Source: Collinsella sp.
GTDB lineage: Bacteria; Actinomycetota; Coriobacteriia; Coriobacteriales; Coriobacteriaceae
NCBI GenBank assembly: GCA_018381235.1
Contig: JAGZSF010000010.1
Span: 227,620 to 291,619, forward strand
DNA: 64,000 nt
Reading direction: 5' to 3'
Part shown: in pieces, positions 50,128-58,371 of the stretch
Layout of the letters: the number at the start of each line of letters is the position of its first letter
Position numbering within the stretch: position 1 is the stretch's first letter
Translations under genes and position numbers: made by a program
Notes under the pieces: model-generated
Databases searched by the model: none
The model's input: only the letters and a program-made list of their open reading frames with translations
What the model was told of the DNA's origin: nothing

Positions 50128-50613
50128 TCACTCAAATTGCAGAGCCGCGGCTTGTGCTGCCTGCATCACGCGCTGGAGCGGCACACCGTGCTCGCAGGCA
50201 AGGCGGGCGCAGTCCTCGTACTCGGGCGCTGCACGCTCGCTGCCGTCGGGCAGGGTGGCCACCTTGACGGACACCTCGCCCCATGGCGTCGTCACCTGCT
50301 CAAAGCGGCGTGGCAGGCAAACGCGTTCCATGACCTGGCGACGAATGCCGTTGGTCGTGGTTTCCAAAAAGATAATCGTCTGCAGGCGCTCGATATCCTC
50401 GTGAGCACAGATTACCTGCAGCTGCCAGCCGGGGCGGCCTTTCTTGCAATAAACGGGCAGCCAGTGCACCTCGCGCGCACCGGCCTCGCGCAGGCGGTCG
50501 GCGGCGTAGGCGAGTACCTCGGGCGACGCATCGTCGATGTCGCATTCCAGCTTGACGATGGTCTCGGGCGCATCGGTCTCGCGAGACAGCGGAGATTTGC
50601 TATCGCATGGCAT
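50128..50613 (-). CDS. LarC C-terminal-like (LarC2/DUF111) protein, stand-alone
   Basis: LarC (historically DUF111) inserts nickel into the pincer nucleotide cofactor of lactate racemase-type enzymes. This 161-aa protein matches only the C-terminal part: IVKLECDIDDASPEVLAYAA near the N-terminus, then VHWLPVYCKKGRPGWQL, FLETTTNGIRRQ and the C-terminal PEYEDCARLACEHG. The ATG at 50613 has AAAGGAG 9 nt upstream. No LarC N-terminal half, larA, larB or larE is adjacent. The reading frame upstream (50614-50760) does not look like LarC1, so this is not a simple frameshift within the window. Confidence 0.8.
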   Translation of the reverse strand: MPCDSKSPLSRETDAPETIVKLECDIDDASPEVLAYAADRLREAGAREVHWLPVYCKKGRPGWQLQVICAHEDIERLQTIIFLETTTNGIRRQVMERVCLPRRFEQVTTPWGEVSVKVATLPDGSERAAPEYEDCARLACEHGVPLQRVMQAAQAAALQFE

Positions 50614-50757
50614 ACGGTCCGGCTCCTTTCCGCACGGGCTCGTTTTGTTCATCCAAACGCTAGCACATCGCGGGCGGCGCAGGGGCGGCGTCATGGGATA
50701 GGTGCGACTTTTGCTGGGCGCAAGTGCTGGCGCGCTCCAACGCCGGCCCGCTCCACT

Positions 50758-50825
50758 CAAACGTGTACGTCAGCCTCCAAACATGTCATTTTTTGCAGCT
50801 TTTGGAGGCTAATGTACATGTTTTG
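50758..50825. repeat. Inverted repeat with ~24-bp arms
   Basis: The arm 50758-50781 (CAAACGTGTACGTCAGCC...) pairs with 50801-50825 with about four mismatches; the inner GCCTCCAAA/TTTGGAGGC is perfect. The loop is about 19 nt and T-rich. It lies in the 339-nt gap between the LarC2-like gene and hisK, which otherwise shows no gene. Confidence 0.85.
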
Positions 50826-50952
50826 AAAGCGCAAGCGAGGCCGCACCACGCGCCGCGCACCCTTTCCAATCGATTTCGGCACCCCGCGCGTACGACGCGC
50901 CGAGGCTGCGCCATTACAATGGAGCGGATTCGCCAAATGCAAAGGAGCCGCT

Positions 50953-51864
50953 ATGCCTATGTGCCCGCTGGTCGATTGCCATACCCACACCTCGTTTTCG
51001 GACGGCCATGCCTCATTTGAGGACAACGTCCGCGCCGCTGTCGCCGCCGGCTGCCGCGCCATGGTCTCGACCGACCATCTCACCCTACCTGCCAGCATGG
51101 ATGCCAACTGCGAGGTGCAGGTCGTCGAGGGCGACCTGCCGGCACATCGTCTGGCTTTTGAGGACGCTCGCAATCTTGCCGCTCAGATTGCGCCAGAACT
51201 CACCTTTATCTACGGTTTCGAATGCGATTGGTACGAGGGCTGCGAGCCTTTGGTTGAGCGCTGGTCCCAGGGCGCCGTCGTGCGCCTGGGCAGTGTGCAC
51301 TGGATTGGCAACCCAGGCGATATCATGGCCGGTGCCGCGGGTACGGCGGGAACGGAGGACGTCGCTCGTCCCGATACGCCCGATTCGCGCTGCGGCTGGA
51401 TCGACGATGACACCAACCTGCACGTTTGGGAAAACCTGGGGGTACGCGGCGTGTGGGAGCGCTATGTCGATGACTGGTGCCGCGCCTGCGAGAGCCCGCT
51501 CAACTTTGATGTGATGGCTCACCCCGACCTGGTCATGCGCTTTTCGAAGGAAGGCTTTGCGCCCGATTTTGACCCCGCACCGTTTTGGCAGCAGATGGCA
51601 GAGTGCGCGCACGATACGGGCCGCCGCGTTGAGGTCTCGACGGCCGCACCGCGCAAGGGCTTGGGCGACTACTACCCCGCAACCGGTCTTTTGCGCTGCT
51701 TTGCCCATGCCGAAGTGCCGATCACCTTTGGCTCGGACGCGCACCGCGCCTGCGATATCTGCTGGAACATCCGCGAGGCCCAGGCGCACGCCTACGACTG
51801 CGGTTATCGAACCTTCGACATCCCCCACGCCACCGGCGAATGGGAATCCACGCCCCTCGCCTAG
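50953..51864 (+). CDS. hisK: Histidinol-phosphatase, PHP family
   Basis: Dephosphorylates histidinol phosphate. 303 aa. PHP metal motifs: DCHTHTSFSDGH (8-19), STDHLTL (about 39), GFECDWYEG (about 91), GSVHWIG (about 114), VMAHPDLVMRF (about 180) and FGSDAHR (about 257). This supplies the phosphatase that the single-domain hisB of the adjacent operon lacks. AAAGGAG precedes the ATG. It is convergent with hisE, and a TACAAT -10 lies near 50915. Confidence 0.92.
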   Translation: MPMCPLVDCHTHTSFSDGHASFEDNVRAAVAAGCRAMVSTDHLTLPASMDANCEVQVVEGDLPAHRLAFEDARNLAAQIAPELTFIYGFECDWYEGCEPLVERWSQGAVVRLGSVHWIGNPGDIMAGAAGTAGTEDVARPDTPDSRCGWIDDDTNLHVWENLGVRGVWERYVDDWCRACESPLNFDVMAHPDLVMRFSKEGFAPDFDPAPFWQQMAECAHDTGRRVEVSTAAPRKGLGDYYPATGLLRCFAHAEVPITFGSDAHRACDICWNIREAQAHAYDCGYRTFDIPHATGEWESTPLA

Positions 51865-51876
51865 CCATCCCTTCAT

Positions 51877-51945
51877 AAGTTGCGGTGAAATAGGGATTGT
51901 TTTGCTTGATGAAGCGCTTAAACAGTCCCTATTTCACCGCAACTT
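51877..51945. repeat. Palindromic intergenic element, copy 4
   Basis: AAGTTGCGGTGAAATAGGGA (from 51877) pairs with TCCCTATTTCACCGCAACTT (to 51945). Near-identical arms to copies 1 and 2, with a different 22-nt spacer. It lies between the convergent ends of hisK and hisE. Confidence 0.92.
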
Positions 51946-51984
51946 CCATGACCCCGTTACACCAACAAAGACTGTCCCAAACGA

Positions 51985-52302
51985 CTAGTGGCGGCGAGCG
52001 TTGAGTTCGCCGGCCAGTTCGTCGAGGGTGATGCCGTAGCGCTCGAGCGTCACGAGCAGGTGGTAGACCAGGTCGCCGGCCTCGTAGCGAATATGATCGT
52101 GGTCGTTATCCTTACAGGCCATGATCACCTCGCTTGCCTCCTCGGCAAGCTTCTTGAGCAGCTCGTCCTCGACGTCGGTCAGCAGACGCGCGGTATAGCT
52201 CTCCTGCGGCGATGCATCACGACGACCGTGAATCACCTCGGCCAGACCTGTCAGCGTCTCACCGATATTTCCATCCTGAACGTTTGCGGTGCGCACACCC
52301 AT
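51985..52302 (-). CDS. hisE: Phosphoribosyl-ATP pyrophosphatase
   Basis: Second step of histidine synthesis. 105 aa, all-helical MazG-like fold. SYTARLLTDVEDELLKKLAEEASEV carries the conserved Glu-rich metal motif (about 36-60), and YEAGDLVYHLLVTLERYGI follows. RBS AAAGGA precedes the ATG at 52302. Last gene of the his operon, separate from hisI (the two are fused in enterobacteria). Confidence 0.95.
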   Translation of the reverse strand: MGVRTANVQDGNIGETLTGLAEVIHGRRDASPQESYTARLLTDVEDELLKKLAEEASEVIMACKDNDHDHIRYEAGDLVYHLLVTLERYGITLDELAGELNARRH

Positions 52303-52347
52303 GGTTCAATCCTTTCTGGTGGCCGAGCGTCTAATCGAGCGCCCGCC

Positions 52348-52677
52348 CTACGCGAGTTTCTTAAAGAAGCAGGTACGGTTGCCGGTATGGCAGGCCGGGC
52401 CCGGCGAGTCGACCTTGACCAGCAGCGTATCGCTATCGCAGTCGGCCCAAAGCTCCTTGACCGCCTGCATGTTGCCGCTCGTCGCGCCCTTGTTCCAGAG
52501 CTCCTGGCGGCTGCGGCTCCAAAACCACGTGGTACCGGTCTTGAGCGTAAGCCCCACCGACTCCTCGTTCATCCAAGCAACCATAAGCACCTCGCCGGTG
52601 TCGTACTGCTGGACCACACAAGGAATCAGCCCCTTGACGTCATATGTAAGCTTTGAAGGATCGGTTATCTCTTCCAT
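52348..52677 (-). CDS. hisI: Phosphoribosyl-AMP cyclohydrolase
   Basis: Third step of histidine synthesis. 109 aa from the ATG at 52677, with GGGGAGAG upstream. GLIPCVVQQYDTGEVLMVAWMNEES (about 15-39), TTWFWSRSRQELWNKG, DCDSDTLLVKV (Asp metal ligands) and GPACHTGNRTCFF (zinc Cys) are all present. A longer open frame reaches 52818 but runs through a structured repeat and is probably not coding. Confidence 0.95.
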   Translation of the reverse strand: MEEITDPSKLTYDVKGLIPCVVQQYDTGEVLMVAWMNEESVGLTLKTGTTWFWSRSRQELWNKGATSGNMQAVKELWADCDSDTLLVKVDSPGPACHTGNRTCFFKKLA

Positions 52678-52718
52678 TTCTCTCCCCAATTTAAACCCCA
52701 CAGGTCGGCGAGGGTTGT

Positions 52719-52804
52719 CCAGGTGCCGCAGGTTGCCGCGAAAGAGGAGCGACGCGTACTTTGGTACGCGAGCGACGGTTTGAGCGGCAAGATGCAGTGC
52801 CTGG
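52719..52804. repeat. Nested hairpin between hisF and hisI
   Basis: Inner stem CGCGTAC (52753-52759)/GTACGCG (52764-52770), middle stem TTGCCGC (52733-52739)/GCGGCAA (52784-52790), outer CCAGG (52719-52723)/CCTGG (52800-52804). It fills a 140-nt gap inside the operon and would fold in the his mRNA. Confidence 0.8.
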
Positions 52805-52817
52805 GCAAGCCGCAGCA

Positions 52818-53600
52818 CTAGAAGTCCAACCTCACAGGAATACCTTGAGAGGCCATATACCCCTTCACCTGGCGAATGCTGAAGGTTCCAAAGTGAAAGA
52901 CGCTTGCCGCCAGCACGGCATCGGCCTCGCCCTCGATCACGCCCTCGGCAAAATGCTCGAGCGTGCCCACACCGCCGCTCGCGATCACCGGAATCGGCAC
53001 CGCGCGCGCCACGGCGCGGGTGAGCGCCAGGTCAAATCCGGCCTTGGTGCCGTCGCGGTCCATACTGGTGAGCAAGATCTCGCCGGCGCCGCGACGGGCC
53101 GCCTCCTCGGCCCACGCCACCGCGTCGATACCCGTGGCGTTGCGGCCGCCTGCGGTAAAGACCTCCCACTTGTCGGCACCAGATGCGCCGGGCAAACCGA
53201 CGCGCTTGGCATCGATCGCCACGACCACGGCCTGGCTGCCAAACGCCGCGGCAGCCTGGCTAATCAACGACGGATCGCGCACGGCGGCAGAGTTAAGCGA
53301 CACCTTGTCGGCGCCGGCTGCAACCATGGTGCGCATGCCCGCCAGGTCGCGAAAGCCGCCGCCCACGGTATAGGGAATAGCGAGCTCCTCGGCCGCATGC
53401 GCCGCCATCTCGATGGTCGTCGCGCGGTTGTCGCTCGTGGCGGTAATGTCCAGGAAGACGACCTCGTCCGCACCCTCGCGGTCGTAGGCGCGGGCCAGCT
53501 CCACCGGGTCGCCCGCATCGCGCAGGCTCACAAAGTTGACGCCCTTGACCACGCGGCCGTCCTTGACGTCTAGGCAGGGAATTACGCGTTTGGTAAGCAT
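52818..53600 (-). CDS. hisF: Imidazole glycerol phosphate synthase, cyclase subunit
   Basis: Uses ammonia from HisH to form imidazole glycerol phosphate and AICAR. 260 aa TIM barrel. RVIPCLDVKDGRVVKGVNF with the catalytic Asp11, VVVAIDAKR (second catalytic Asp about 130) and LLTSMDRDGTKAGFDL are standard. GGGGAGGAG precedes the ATG at 53600. It begins 3 nt after the hisA stop. Confidence 0.97.
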   Translation of the reverse strand: MLTKRVIPCLDVKDGRVVKGVNFVSLRDAGDPVELARAYDREGADEVVFLDITATSDNRATTIEMAAHAAEELAIPYTVGGGFRDLAGMRTMVAAGADKVSLNSAAVRDPSLISQAAAAFGSQAVVVAIDAKRVGLPGASGADKWEVFTAGGRNATGIDAVAWAEEAARRGAGEILLTSMDRDGTKAGFDLALTRAVARAVPIPVIASGGVGTLEHFAEGVIEGEADAVLAASVFHFGTFSIRQVKGYMASQGIPVRLDF

Positions 53601-53603
53601 GGG

Positions 53604-54347
53604 CTACTCCTCCCCTCGGGCGGCGGCCAGCGCCTGTACCAGCATAAAGTTGCCCTCGTAGAGCGCGCGGCCGGTAATGGCGCCTTCAATCGCGCCCTCA
53701 CCCACCGCGGCCAGTGCGCGGATGTCGTCGAGCGTCGAGATGCCGCCCGAAGCCACGACGGGAAAGCCCGCGACCTCGGCCACATGGCGATATGCCGCCA
53801 CGTCGATGCCCGTCTGCATGCCATCACGCGCGATGTCGGTATACACCAGATGCTTAAAGCCCAGCTCGGTAAGCTGCGCCACGGCATCGTCGAGCGCCAC
53901 GCCCGCGCCGTCGCGCCAGCCGTTCACCTTAACCTGGCCGTCGCGTGCGGCAACGTCGGCGACCAGCAGCTCGCCAAAGCCTTGGGCTGCCACCTCAGCA
54001 AAACCCGGCTCGGTCACGAGCACGGTGCCCAGCGCAATGCGGCGAGCACCATAGCCTGCCAGCTCATCGATGCGTGCGAGTGAGCGAACGCCGCCGCCCA
54101 CGTCCACGGACAGACCGTCGACGCCGCAGATGGCCTTAATCGCCGCCGAATTGGCAGCGCATGTGTCCTCGTCCTCGCCAAAGGCAGCGGACAGGTCGAC
54201 GACATGCACCCAGCTTGCGCCCTGCTCGGCAAACGAGCGGGCGACGGCCACGGGGTCATCGGAATATACCTTGCAGCAGTTGCGGTCGCCGCGCTCCAGG
54301 CGCACAACCTTGCCGCCGATCAGATCGATTGCGGGAAACAGGATCAT
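53604..54347 (-). CDS. hisA: ProFAR isomerase
   Basis: Isomerises ProFAR to PRFAR. 247 aa TIM barrel. ILFPAIDLIGGKVVRLERGD (Asp8) at the N-terminus, VDVGGGVRSLARI, and HLVYTDIARDGMQTGID with the second catalytic Asp (about 170). The ATG overlaps the hisH stop by 4 nt (ATGA). Confidence 0.96.
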   Translation of the reverse strand: MILFPAIDLIGGKVVRLERGDRNCCKVYSDDPVAVARSFAEQGASWVHVVDLSAAFGEDEDTCAANSAAIKAICGVDGLSVDVGGGVRSLARIDELAGYGARRIALGTVLVTEPGFAEVAAQGFGELLVADVAARDGQVKVNGWRDGAGVALDDAVAQLTELGFKHLVYTDIARDGMQTGIDVAAYRHVAEVAGFPVVASGGISTLDDIRALAAVGEGAIEGAITGRALYEGNFMLVQALAAARGEE

Positions 54348-55045
54348 CGGCCAACCTCCTCGACGATGCTGACGAAGTTCTTAAGGATACGCTGACCCAG
54401 CGCGGAGGATTTCTCGGGATGGAACTGGCAGCCCCACACGTTGCCGTGGCGCACGATGCACGGGAAGCTCCGTGTATAGTGCGTGCGTGCCAACACATCG
54501 GCGGCATCGACGTCGTCGGCCACCGCGTAGCTGTGAGTGAAATACATGTTGGCGCCCTCGGCAAAACCGGCGAGCAGCGGATCGGCCGCACCGGCGGGCG
54601 TCATGTGCACCTGGTCCCAGCCCACGTGCGGCACCTTCAGGCGGCTCGACTCCAGGCGCGTGCACGAGCCGCACATGATGCCCAGGCCATCGACCCAGGG
54701 ACCACCGGCCTGCTCGGAGGCATCGTCGTCCGCGTCCGCGCCCTCGTCCGCAGGCACGCCCTCGTTGCCGCGCTCAAAAAATAGCTGAAGGCCCAGGCAG
54801 ATGCCGAGCAGCGGGGTTCCGGCGGCGACGGCATCGAGCACGGCCGCCTCCTCGCCGCTCTGGCACATAAAGGCGATCGCGTCATAGAACGCGCCCACGC
54901 CCGGGATGACCAGGCCGTCGGCGTTGCGGATCTGTTCCGGATCGTCCGACGTGCAGGCGGCGGCACCGGCGCGCGCAAGCCCGCGCACGACGCTCGACAA
55001 GTTGCCCTTGTGGTAGTCGACCACCACGATCTTCGGTTCGCCCAC
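54344..55045 (-). CDS. hisH: Imidazole glycerol phosphate synthase, glutaminase subunit
   Basis: Class I glutamine amidotransferase of 233 aa. Start is GTG at 55045 (MGEPKIVVVDYHKGN) with GGAGGGG upstream; the open frame to 55336 overlaps hisB and is not used. VIPGVGAFYDA forms the oxyanion strand, the nucleophile Cys is in LGICLGLQLFFE (about 83), and the His/Glu pair is in CQFHPEKSS. An acidic insert of about 20 aa after the nucleophile (PADEGADADDDASEQ) makes it longer than the usual ~200 aa. Confidence 0.94.
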   Translation of the reverse strand: MGEPKIVVVDYHKGNLSSVVRGLARAGAAACTSDDPEQIRNADGLVIPGVGAFYDAIAFMCQSGEEAAVLDAVAAGTPLLGICLGLQLFFERGNEGVPADEGADADDDASEQAGGPWVDGLGIMCGSCTRLESSRLKVPHVGWDQVHMTPAGAADPLLAGFAEGANMYFTHSYAVADDVDAADVLARTHYTRSFPCIVRHGNVWGCQFHPEKSSALGQRILKNFVSIVEEVGR

Positions 55046-55070
55046 GCGACCCCTCCACTTCTCATCATCC

Positions 55071-55111
55071 AAAACCACCACAAAGGTGCCTGTCCCCTTC
55101 GTGGTGGTTTT
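55071..55111. repeat. REP-like GGGGACAGG hairpin between hisB and hisH
   Basis: AAAACCACCAC (55071-55081) and GTGGTGGTTTT (55101-55111) form an 11-bp perfect stem. On the minus strand the loop reads GAAGGGGACAGGCACCTTT. It lies inside the his transcript, 25 nt before the hisH start codon. Confidence 0.88.
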
Positions 55112-55124
55112 ACCCTTGTGACGG

Positions 55125-55712
55125 TTACAGCGAGCCCTTGGTGCTGGGGATGCCCTGCACGCGGGGATCGAGCCCGCAGGCGCGGCGCATCGTGCGGCCC
55201 ACGGCCTTAAAGGCGGCCTCGATAATGTGGTGCGAGTTGCCGCCCGCCAGCTCGCGCACGTGCAGCGTGAGCTTGGCATCGCGCGCAAAGGCATAGAAGA
55301 ACTCGACGGCCAGCTCGGTATCAAAGGTGCCCACACGCTCGGTCGGCACGGGCAACTCGCAGTAGGCCTGGCCGCGACCCGAGATATCCACGGCGGCCAT
55401 CACGAGCGTCTCGTCCATGGCGATCACCGCGTCGGCAAAGCGCGTAATACCCGCCTTGTCGCCCAGCGCCTGGCAAAACGCCTCGCCCAGCACAATGCCC
55501 GTGTCCTCGACGGTGTGGTGTGCGTCGACCTCCACATCGCCCACCGCATGCACCGTCAAATCGAACAGGCCATGGCGGCCAAAGGCATTGAGCATGTGAT
55601 CGAAAAACGGCACGCCGGTCGAGATATCGCACACGCCGCTCCCGTCCAAGTCGAGCTTGACGACAATGTCGGTCTCCCCCGTCTTGCGGGTCACCTCGAC
55701 ATAACGGCCCAT
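55125..55712 (-). CDS. hisB: Imidazoleglycerol-phosphate dehydratase
   Basis: 195 aa, dehydratase domain only. The paired metal motifs FFDHMLNAFGRHG with DAHHTVEDTGI, and the second half-repeat with ELAGGNSHHIIEA, are intact. The ATG at 55712 directly follows the hisC stop, with AAGGAGG inside the end of hisC. The phosphatase activity that is fused in E. coli HisB comes here from the separate hisK. Confidence 0.97.
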   Translation of the reverse strand: MGRYVEVTRKTGETDIVVKLDLDGSGVCDISTGVPFFDHMLNAFGRHGLFDLTVHAVGDVEVDAHHTVEDTGIVLGEAFCQALGDKAGITRFADAVIAMDETLVMAAVDISGRGQAYCELPVPTERVGTFDTELAVEFFYAFARDAKLTLHVRELAGGNSHHIIEAAFKAVGRTMRRACGLDPRVQGIPSTKGSL

Positions 55713-56828
55713 CTACATCTCCTCCTTCACCAGCGCGGCAAACGCAGCCAGCACCTCGTCGTTTTCCTGTGGGGTACCCACGGTGATGCGTAGGCAGTCC
55801 GCGAGCCCCGGCGCATAGCTAAAGTCGCGCACCAAAATCGAATACTCGTCGCGTAGGCGCTCGCGCACGCGCGTGGCATGCGGCGTACGCACGAGCACAA
55901 AGTTCGCCGCGCTCGGCCATGCCTCCACGGGCAGGCCCTCGGTAGCCATCGCGCGCAGGGCGCCCAGCTCGCGCTCGCGCTCGGATGCGACCTGTGCCAC
56001 CACGGGCGTGTACGCATCGCGGGCACGCACGCAGGCAAGCGCCGCCGCCTGGCTCAGCACGTTGACCGAATAGATCTGGCGAATCGCCGCGAACACGTCG
56101 ATGACCTCGGACGCCGCGATCACGTAGCCCAGACGCGTGCCGGCAGCGCCAAACGCCTTGGACAGCGTATGTAAAATCACCAGGTTGGGATGCTCGGCGA
56201 TAAGGCCCTGCGCCGTGGTGGCCGCGCCAAACGAATCGTCGGCAAACTCAACGTAGGCCTCGTCGACCATCACCATGCCGGGGCACGCATCGCACAGCGC
56301 CGCGATAAAGTCGAGCGGCGCCACGTCGCCCGTGGGGTTATTGGGCGAGGTCACGATTGCCAGGTTGCACTCGGGCGCTGCCGCAAGCACGGCTGCCTGG
56401 TCGAGCTCAAAGGTCGCGGGGTCGCGCCACACGTCGCGCACCTCGGTCTGGCAGAGCGACGCAAAGAACGCGTACTCGCTAAAGCACGGCGGGCAGTTGA
56501 GCAGGGTTCGCCCAGCGCCGCCAAACGCCAGCAGGTAGTTATAGAGCAGCTCGTCACCGCCGTTACCCACGCAGACATTCTCGCGCGCCACACCATGCCA
56601 AGCGGCCAGCTCGTCGCGCAGATCGTTGGACATGGGATCGGGATAGCGGTTGAGCGGTGTAGCGGCCAGGGCGGCGTCGACCGCCTCGCGCACGCCAGCC
56701 GGCACGGGATAAGTGTTCTCGTTGGCCGAAAGGTTGATGCGTGTGGGCGTAAAGTTGGGATCGTAGGGCTCAATGCCGGCCAAGTAGGGCTGGACGAGCT
56801 CCTTCATACGGGGCGTGAGCTCGGCCAT
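55713..56828 (-). CDS. hisC: Histidinol-phosphate aminotransferase
   Basis: PLP enzyme of 371 aa from the ATG at 56828 (MAELTPRMKELV). INLSANENTYPVP, VCVGNGGDELLYN (about 84), TSPNNPTGD (about 156), VDEAYVEF and the PLP lysine in LHTLSKAFGAAGTRLGY (about 222) are present. It starts 1 nt after the hisD stop, so it is translationally coupled. Confidence 0.94.
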   Translation of the reverse strand: MAELTPRMKELVQPYLAGIEPYDPNFTPTRINLSANENTYPVPAGVREAVDAALAATPLNRYPDPMSNDLRDELAAWHGVARENVCVGNGGDELLYNYLLAFGGAGRTLLNCPPCFSEYAFFASLCQTEVRDVWRDPATFELDQAAVLAAAPECNLAIVTSPNNPTGDVAPLDFIAALCDACPGMVMVDEAYVEFADDSFGAATTAQGLIAEHPNLVILHTLSKAFGAAGTRLGYVIAASEVIDVFAAIRQIYSVNVLSQAAALACVRARDAYTPVVAQVASERERELGALRAMATEGLPVEAWPSAANFVLVRTPHATRVRERLRDEYSILVRDFSYAPGLADCLRITVGTPQENDEVLAAFAALVKEEM

Positions 56829-56829
56829 A

Positions 56830-58266
56830 TTAGGCCTCCTTGCCAGTCGCGCCGGCGCCATCCGCGCACGCAGCCGCCAGGTCCACGCCCTCGGTAACCG
56901 TCGCCACGGCGTCGCCCGGCCAGGCAACCTTGGTCAGGTCGGCCGCAGCGAGCGACTCGGCGCTCACGGCATCCTCGCCCTGCTCCAACACGCGGCGGCG
57001 CAGCGCGGCGGAAAGCGCGTGTGCCCACAGACCCTCGGCCTCGGCCAGGCGCTGCGTGGCGGGAGCGTCGGAGAGCAGGCCCTCGGGTGTATAGCAAATG
57101 ACACTCGAGCGCTTGACGAACTCTTCGACCGAAAGCGGGTTGGAGAACATGGCCGTGCCGCCGGTCGGCAGCGTGTGGTTGGGGCCGGCAACATAATCGC
57201 CGAGCGGCTCGGAGCTCCAAGCACCCACAAAGATGGCGCCGGCGTTGCGAATGCCGCCGAGCAGGCCCATCGCGTCCTTGCAGTGCAGCTCAAGGTGCTC
57301 GGGCGCCACGGTGTTCACGGCCTCGACGGCGGCGGCCATATCGGCAGCCACCACGATGGTGCCCTCGTTATCGAGCGAGGCGCGCGTGATCTCGGCACGC
57401 GGGGACTGTGCCACCAGGATGTCGATACCCGCCTCGACCTCGCGCGCAAACTGCTCGTCGCAGGTCACCAGATAGCAGGCCGCCAACGGATCATGCTCGG
57501 CCTGGGCCATCAGGTCGGCCGCGACCACCATGGGCTTGGCCGTGGCGTCGGCCAGTACGCAGACCTCGGACGGGCCAGCGACCATGTCGATACCCACATC
57601 ACCCGAGACAATCTGCTTGGCAGCGGCGACAAAGGCGTTACCCGGGCCGGTAATCTTGTCGACACGCGGAATGGTCTCGGTACCGTACGCCAGCGCGGCC
57701 ACGGCCTGGGCGCCGCCCACCATATAGATCTCGTCCACGCCGCCGAACTTTGCCGCGGCGAGCGTGTAGGGGCTGATCAGGCCGTCCTTTTGCGGCGGCG
57801 TCACCATGACCACGCGTTTGACGCCGGCCACCTTGGCGGGAATGGCGTTCATAAGCACGGTGGAAGGGTACTGTGCACGACCGCCCGGCACGTAAATGCC
57901 GGCCGCAGCAAGCGGGGTCACCTTAACGCCGAGCATCGTGCCGTCCGGGCGCGTGGTAAACCAGCTCTGCTCGACCTCGCGCTGGTGGAACTCGCGAATC
58001 TGACGTGCAGCCTTTTCGAGCGCCGCGACAAAAGCGGGATCGAGGCCTTCGAGCGCGGCATCGATCTGCTCTTGCGGCAGACGGAAGCTCTGCAGCTCAA
58101 CACCATCAAAACGCTGACAGTAATCGCGCACCGCGGCATCGCCGTTAGCACGCACGTTGGCCACGATATCGCGGGCGGCGTCGACGATGTTTTGCGGCAG
58201 CACGCCCTTGCGGTTGAGCTGGTTGGTAACGAGGCGCTCCCCGGGAGCAAGCTTGATGGTCTTCAT
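56830..58266 (-). CDS. hisD: Histidinol dehydrogenase
   Basis: Zinc enzyme that makes the last two oxidations to histidine with NAD+. 478 aa, slightly longer than the ~430 typical because of a C-terminal Ala-rich extension. YVPGGRAQYPSTVLMNAIPAK (about 125), GGAQAVAALAYGTETIPRVDKITGPGN (about 198), GPSEVCVLAD and NHTLPTGGTA carry the usual catalytic and zinc residues. Follows hisZG by 105 nt with a hairpin between. Confidence 0.96.
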   Translation of the reverse strand: MKTIKLAPGERLVTNQLNRKGVLPQNIVDAARDIVANVRANGDAAVRDYCQRFDGVELQSFRLPQEQIDAALEGLDPAFVAALEKAARQIREFHQREVEQSWFTTRPDGTMLGVKVTPLAAAGIYVPGGRAQYPSTVLMNAIPAKVAGVKRVVMVTPPQKDGLISPYTLAAAKFGGVDEIYMVGGAQAVAALAYGTETIPRVDKITGPGNAFVAAAKQIVSGDVGIDMVAGPSEVCVLADATAKPMVVAADLMAQAEHDPLAACYLVTCDEQFAREVEAGIDILVAQSPRAEITRASLDNEGTIVVAADMAAAVEAVNTVAPEHLELHCKDAMGLLGGIRNAGAIFVGAWSSEPLGDYVAGPNHTLPTGGTAMFSNPLSVEEFVKRSSVICYTPEGLLSDAPATQRLAEAEGLWAHALSAALRRRVLEQGEDAVSAESLAAADLTKVAWPGDAVATVTEGVDLAAACADGAGATGKEA

Positions 58267-58311
58267 ATCGGTATCCCCTATCGGTCGAGGTTTTGTTCGA
58301 AAAACGAGAGA

Positions 58312-58344
58312 CCGGGCGGCGGCGTCAGTCGGCCCGCCGCCCGG
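58312..58344 (-). terminator. Attenuator-like hairpin between hisZG and hisD
   Basis: On the minus strand, CCGGGCGGCGG and CCGCCGCCCGG form an 11-bp perfect stem with an 11-nt loop, followed by TCTCTCGTTTTTC. It may reduce read-through from hisZG into hisD or protect the transcript. Confidence 0.6.
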
Positions 58345-58371
58345 ACGTTGGGGCGCCCGTGCGTGCTCGCG

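Noticed and set aside
50614..50760. Frameshifted LarC N-terminal half upstream of the LarC2-like gene
   Set aside because: None of the frames there shows LarC1-like sequence, and a good ribosome site marks the start at 50613.
52678..52818. N-terminal extension of hisI through the hairpin
   Set aside because: The translation is unlike HisI and passes through a structured repeat; GGGGAGAG supports the ATG at 52677.
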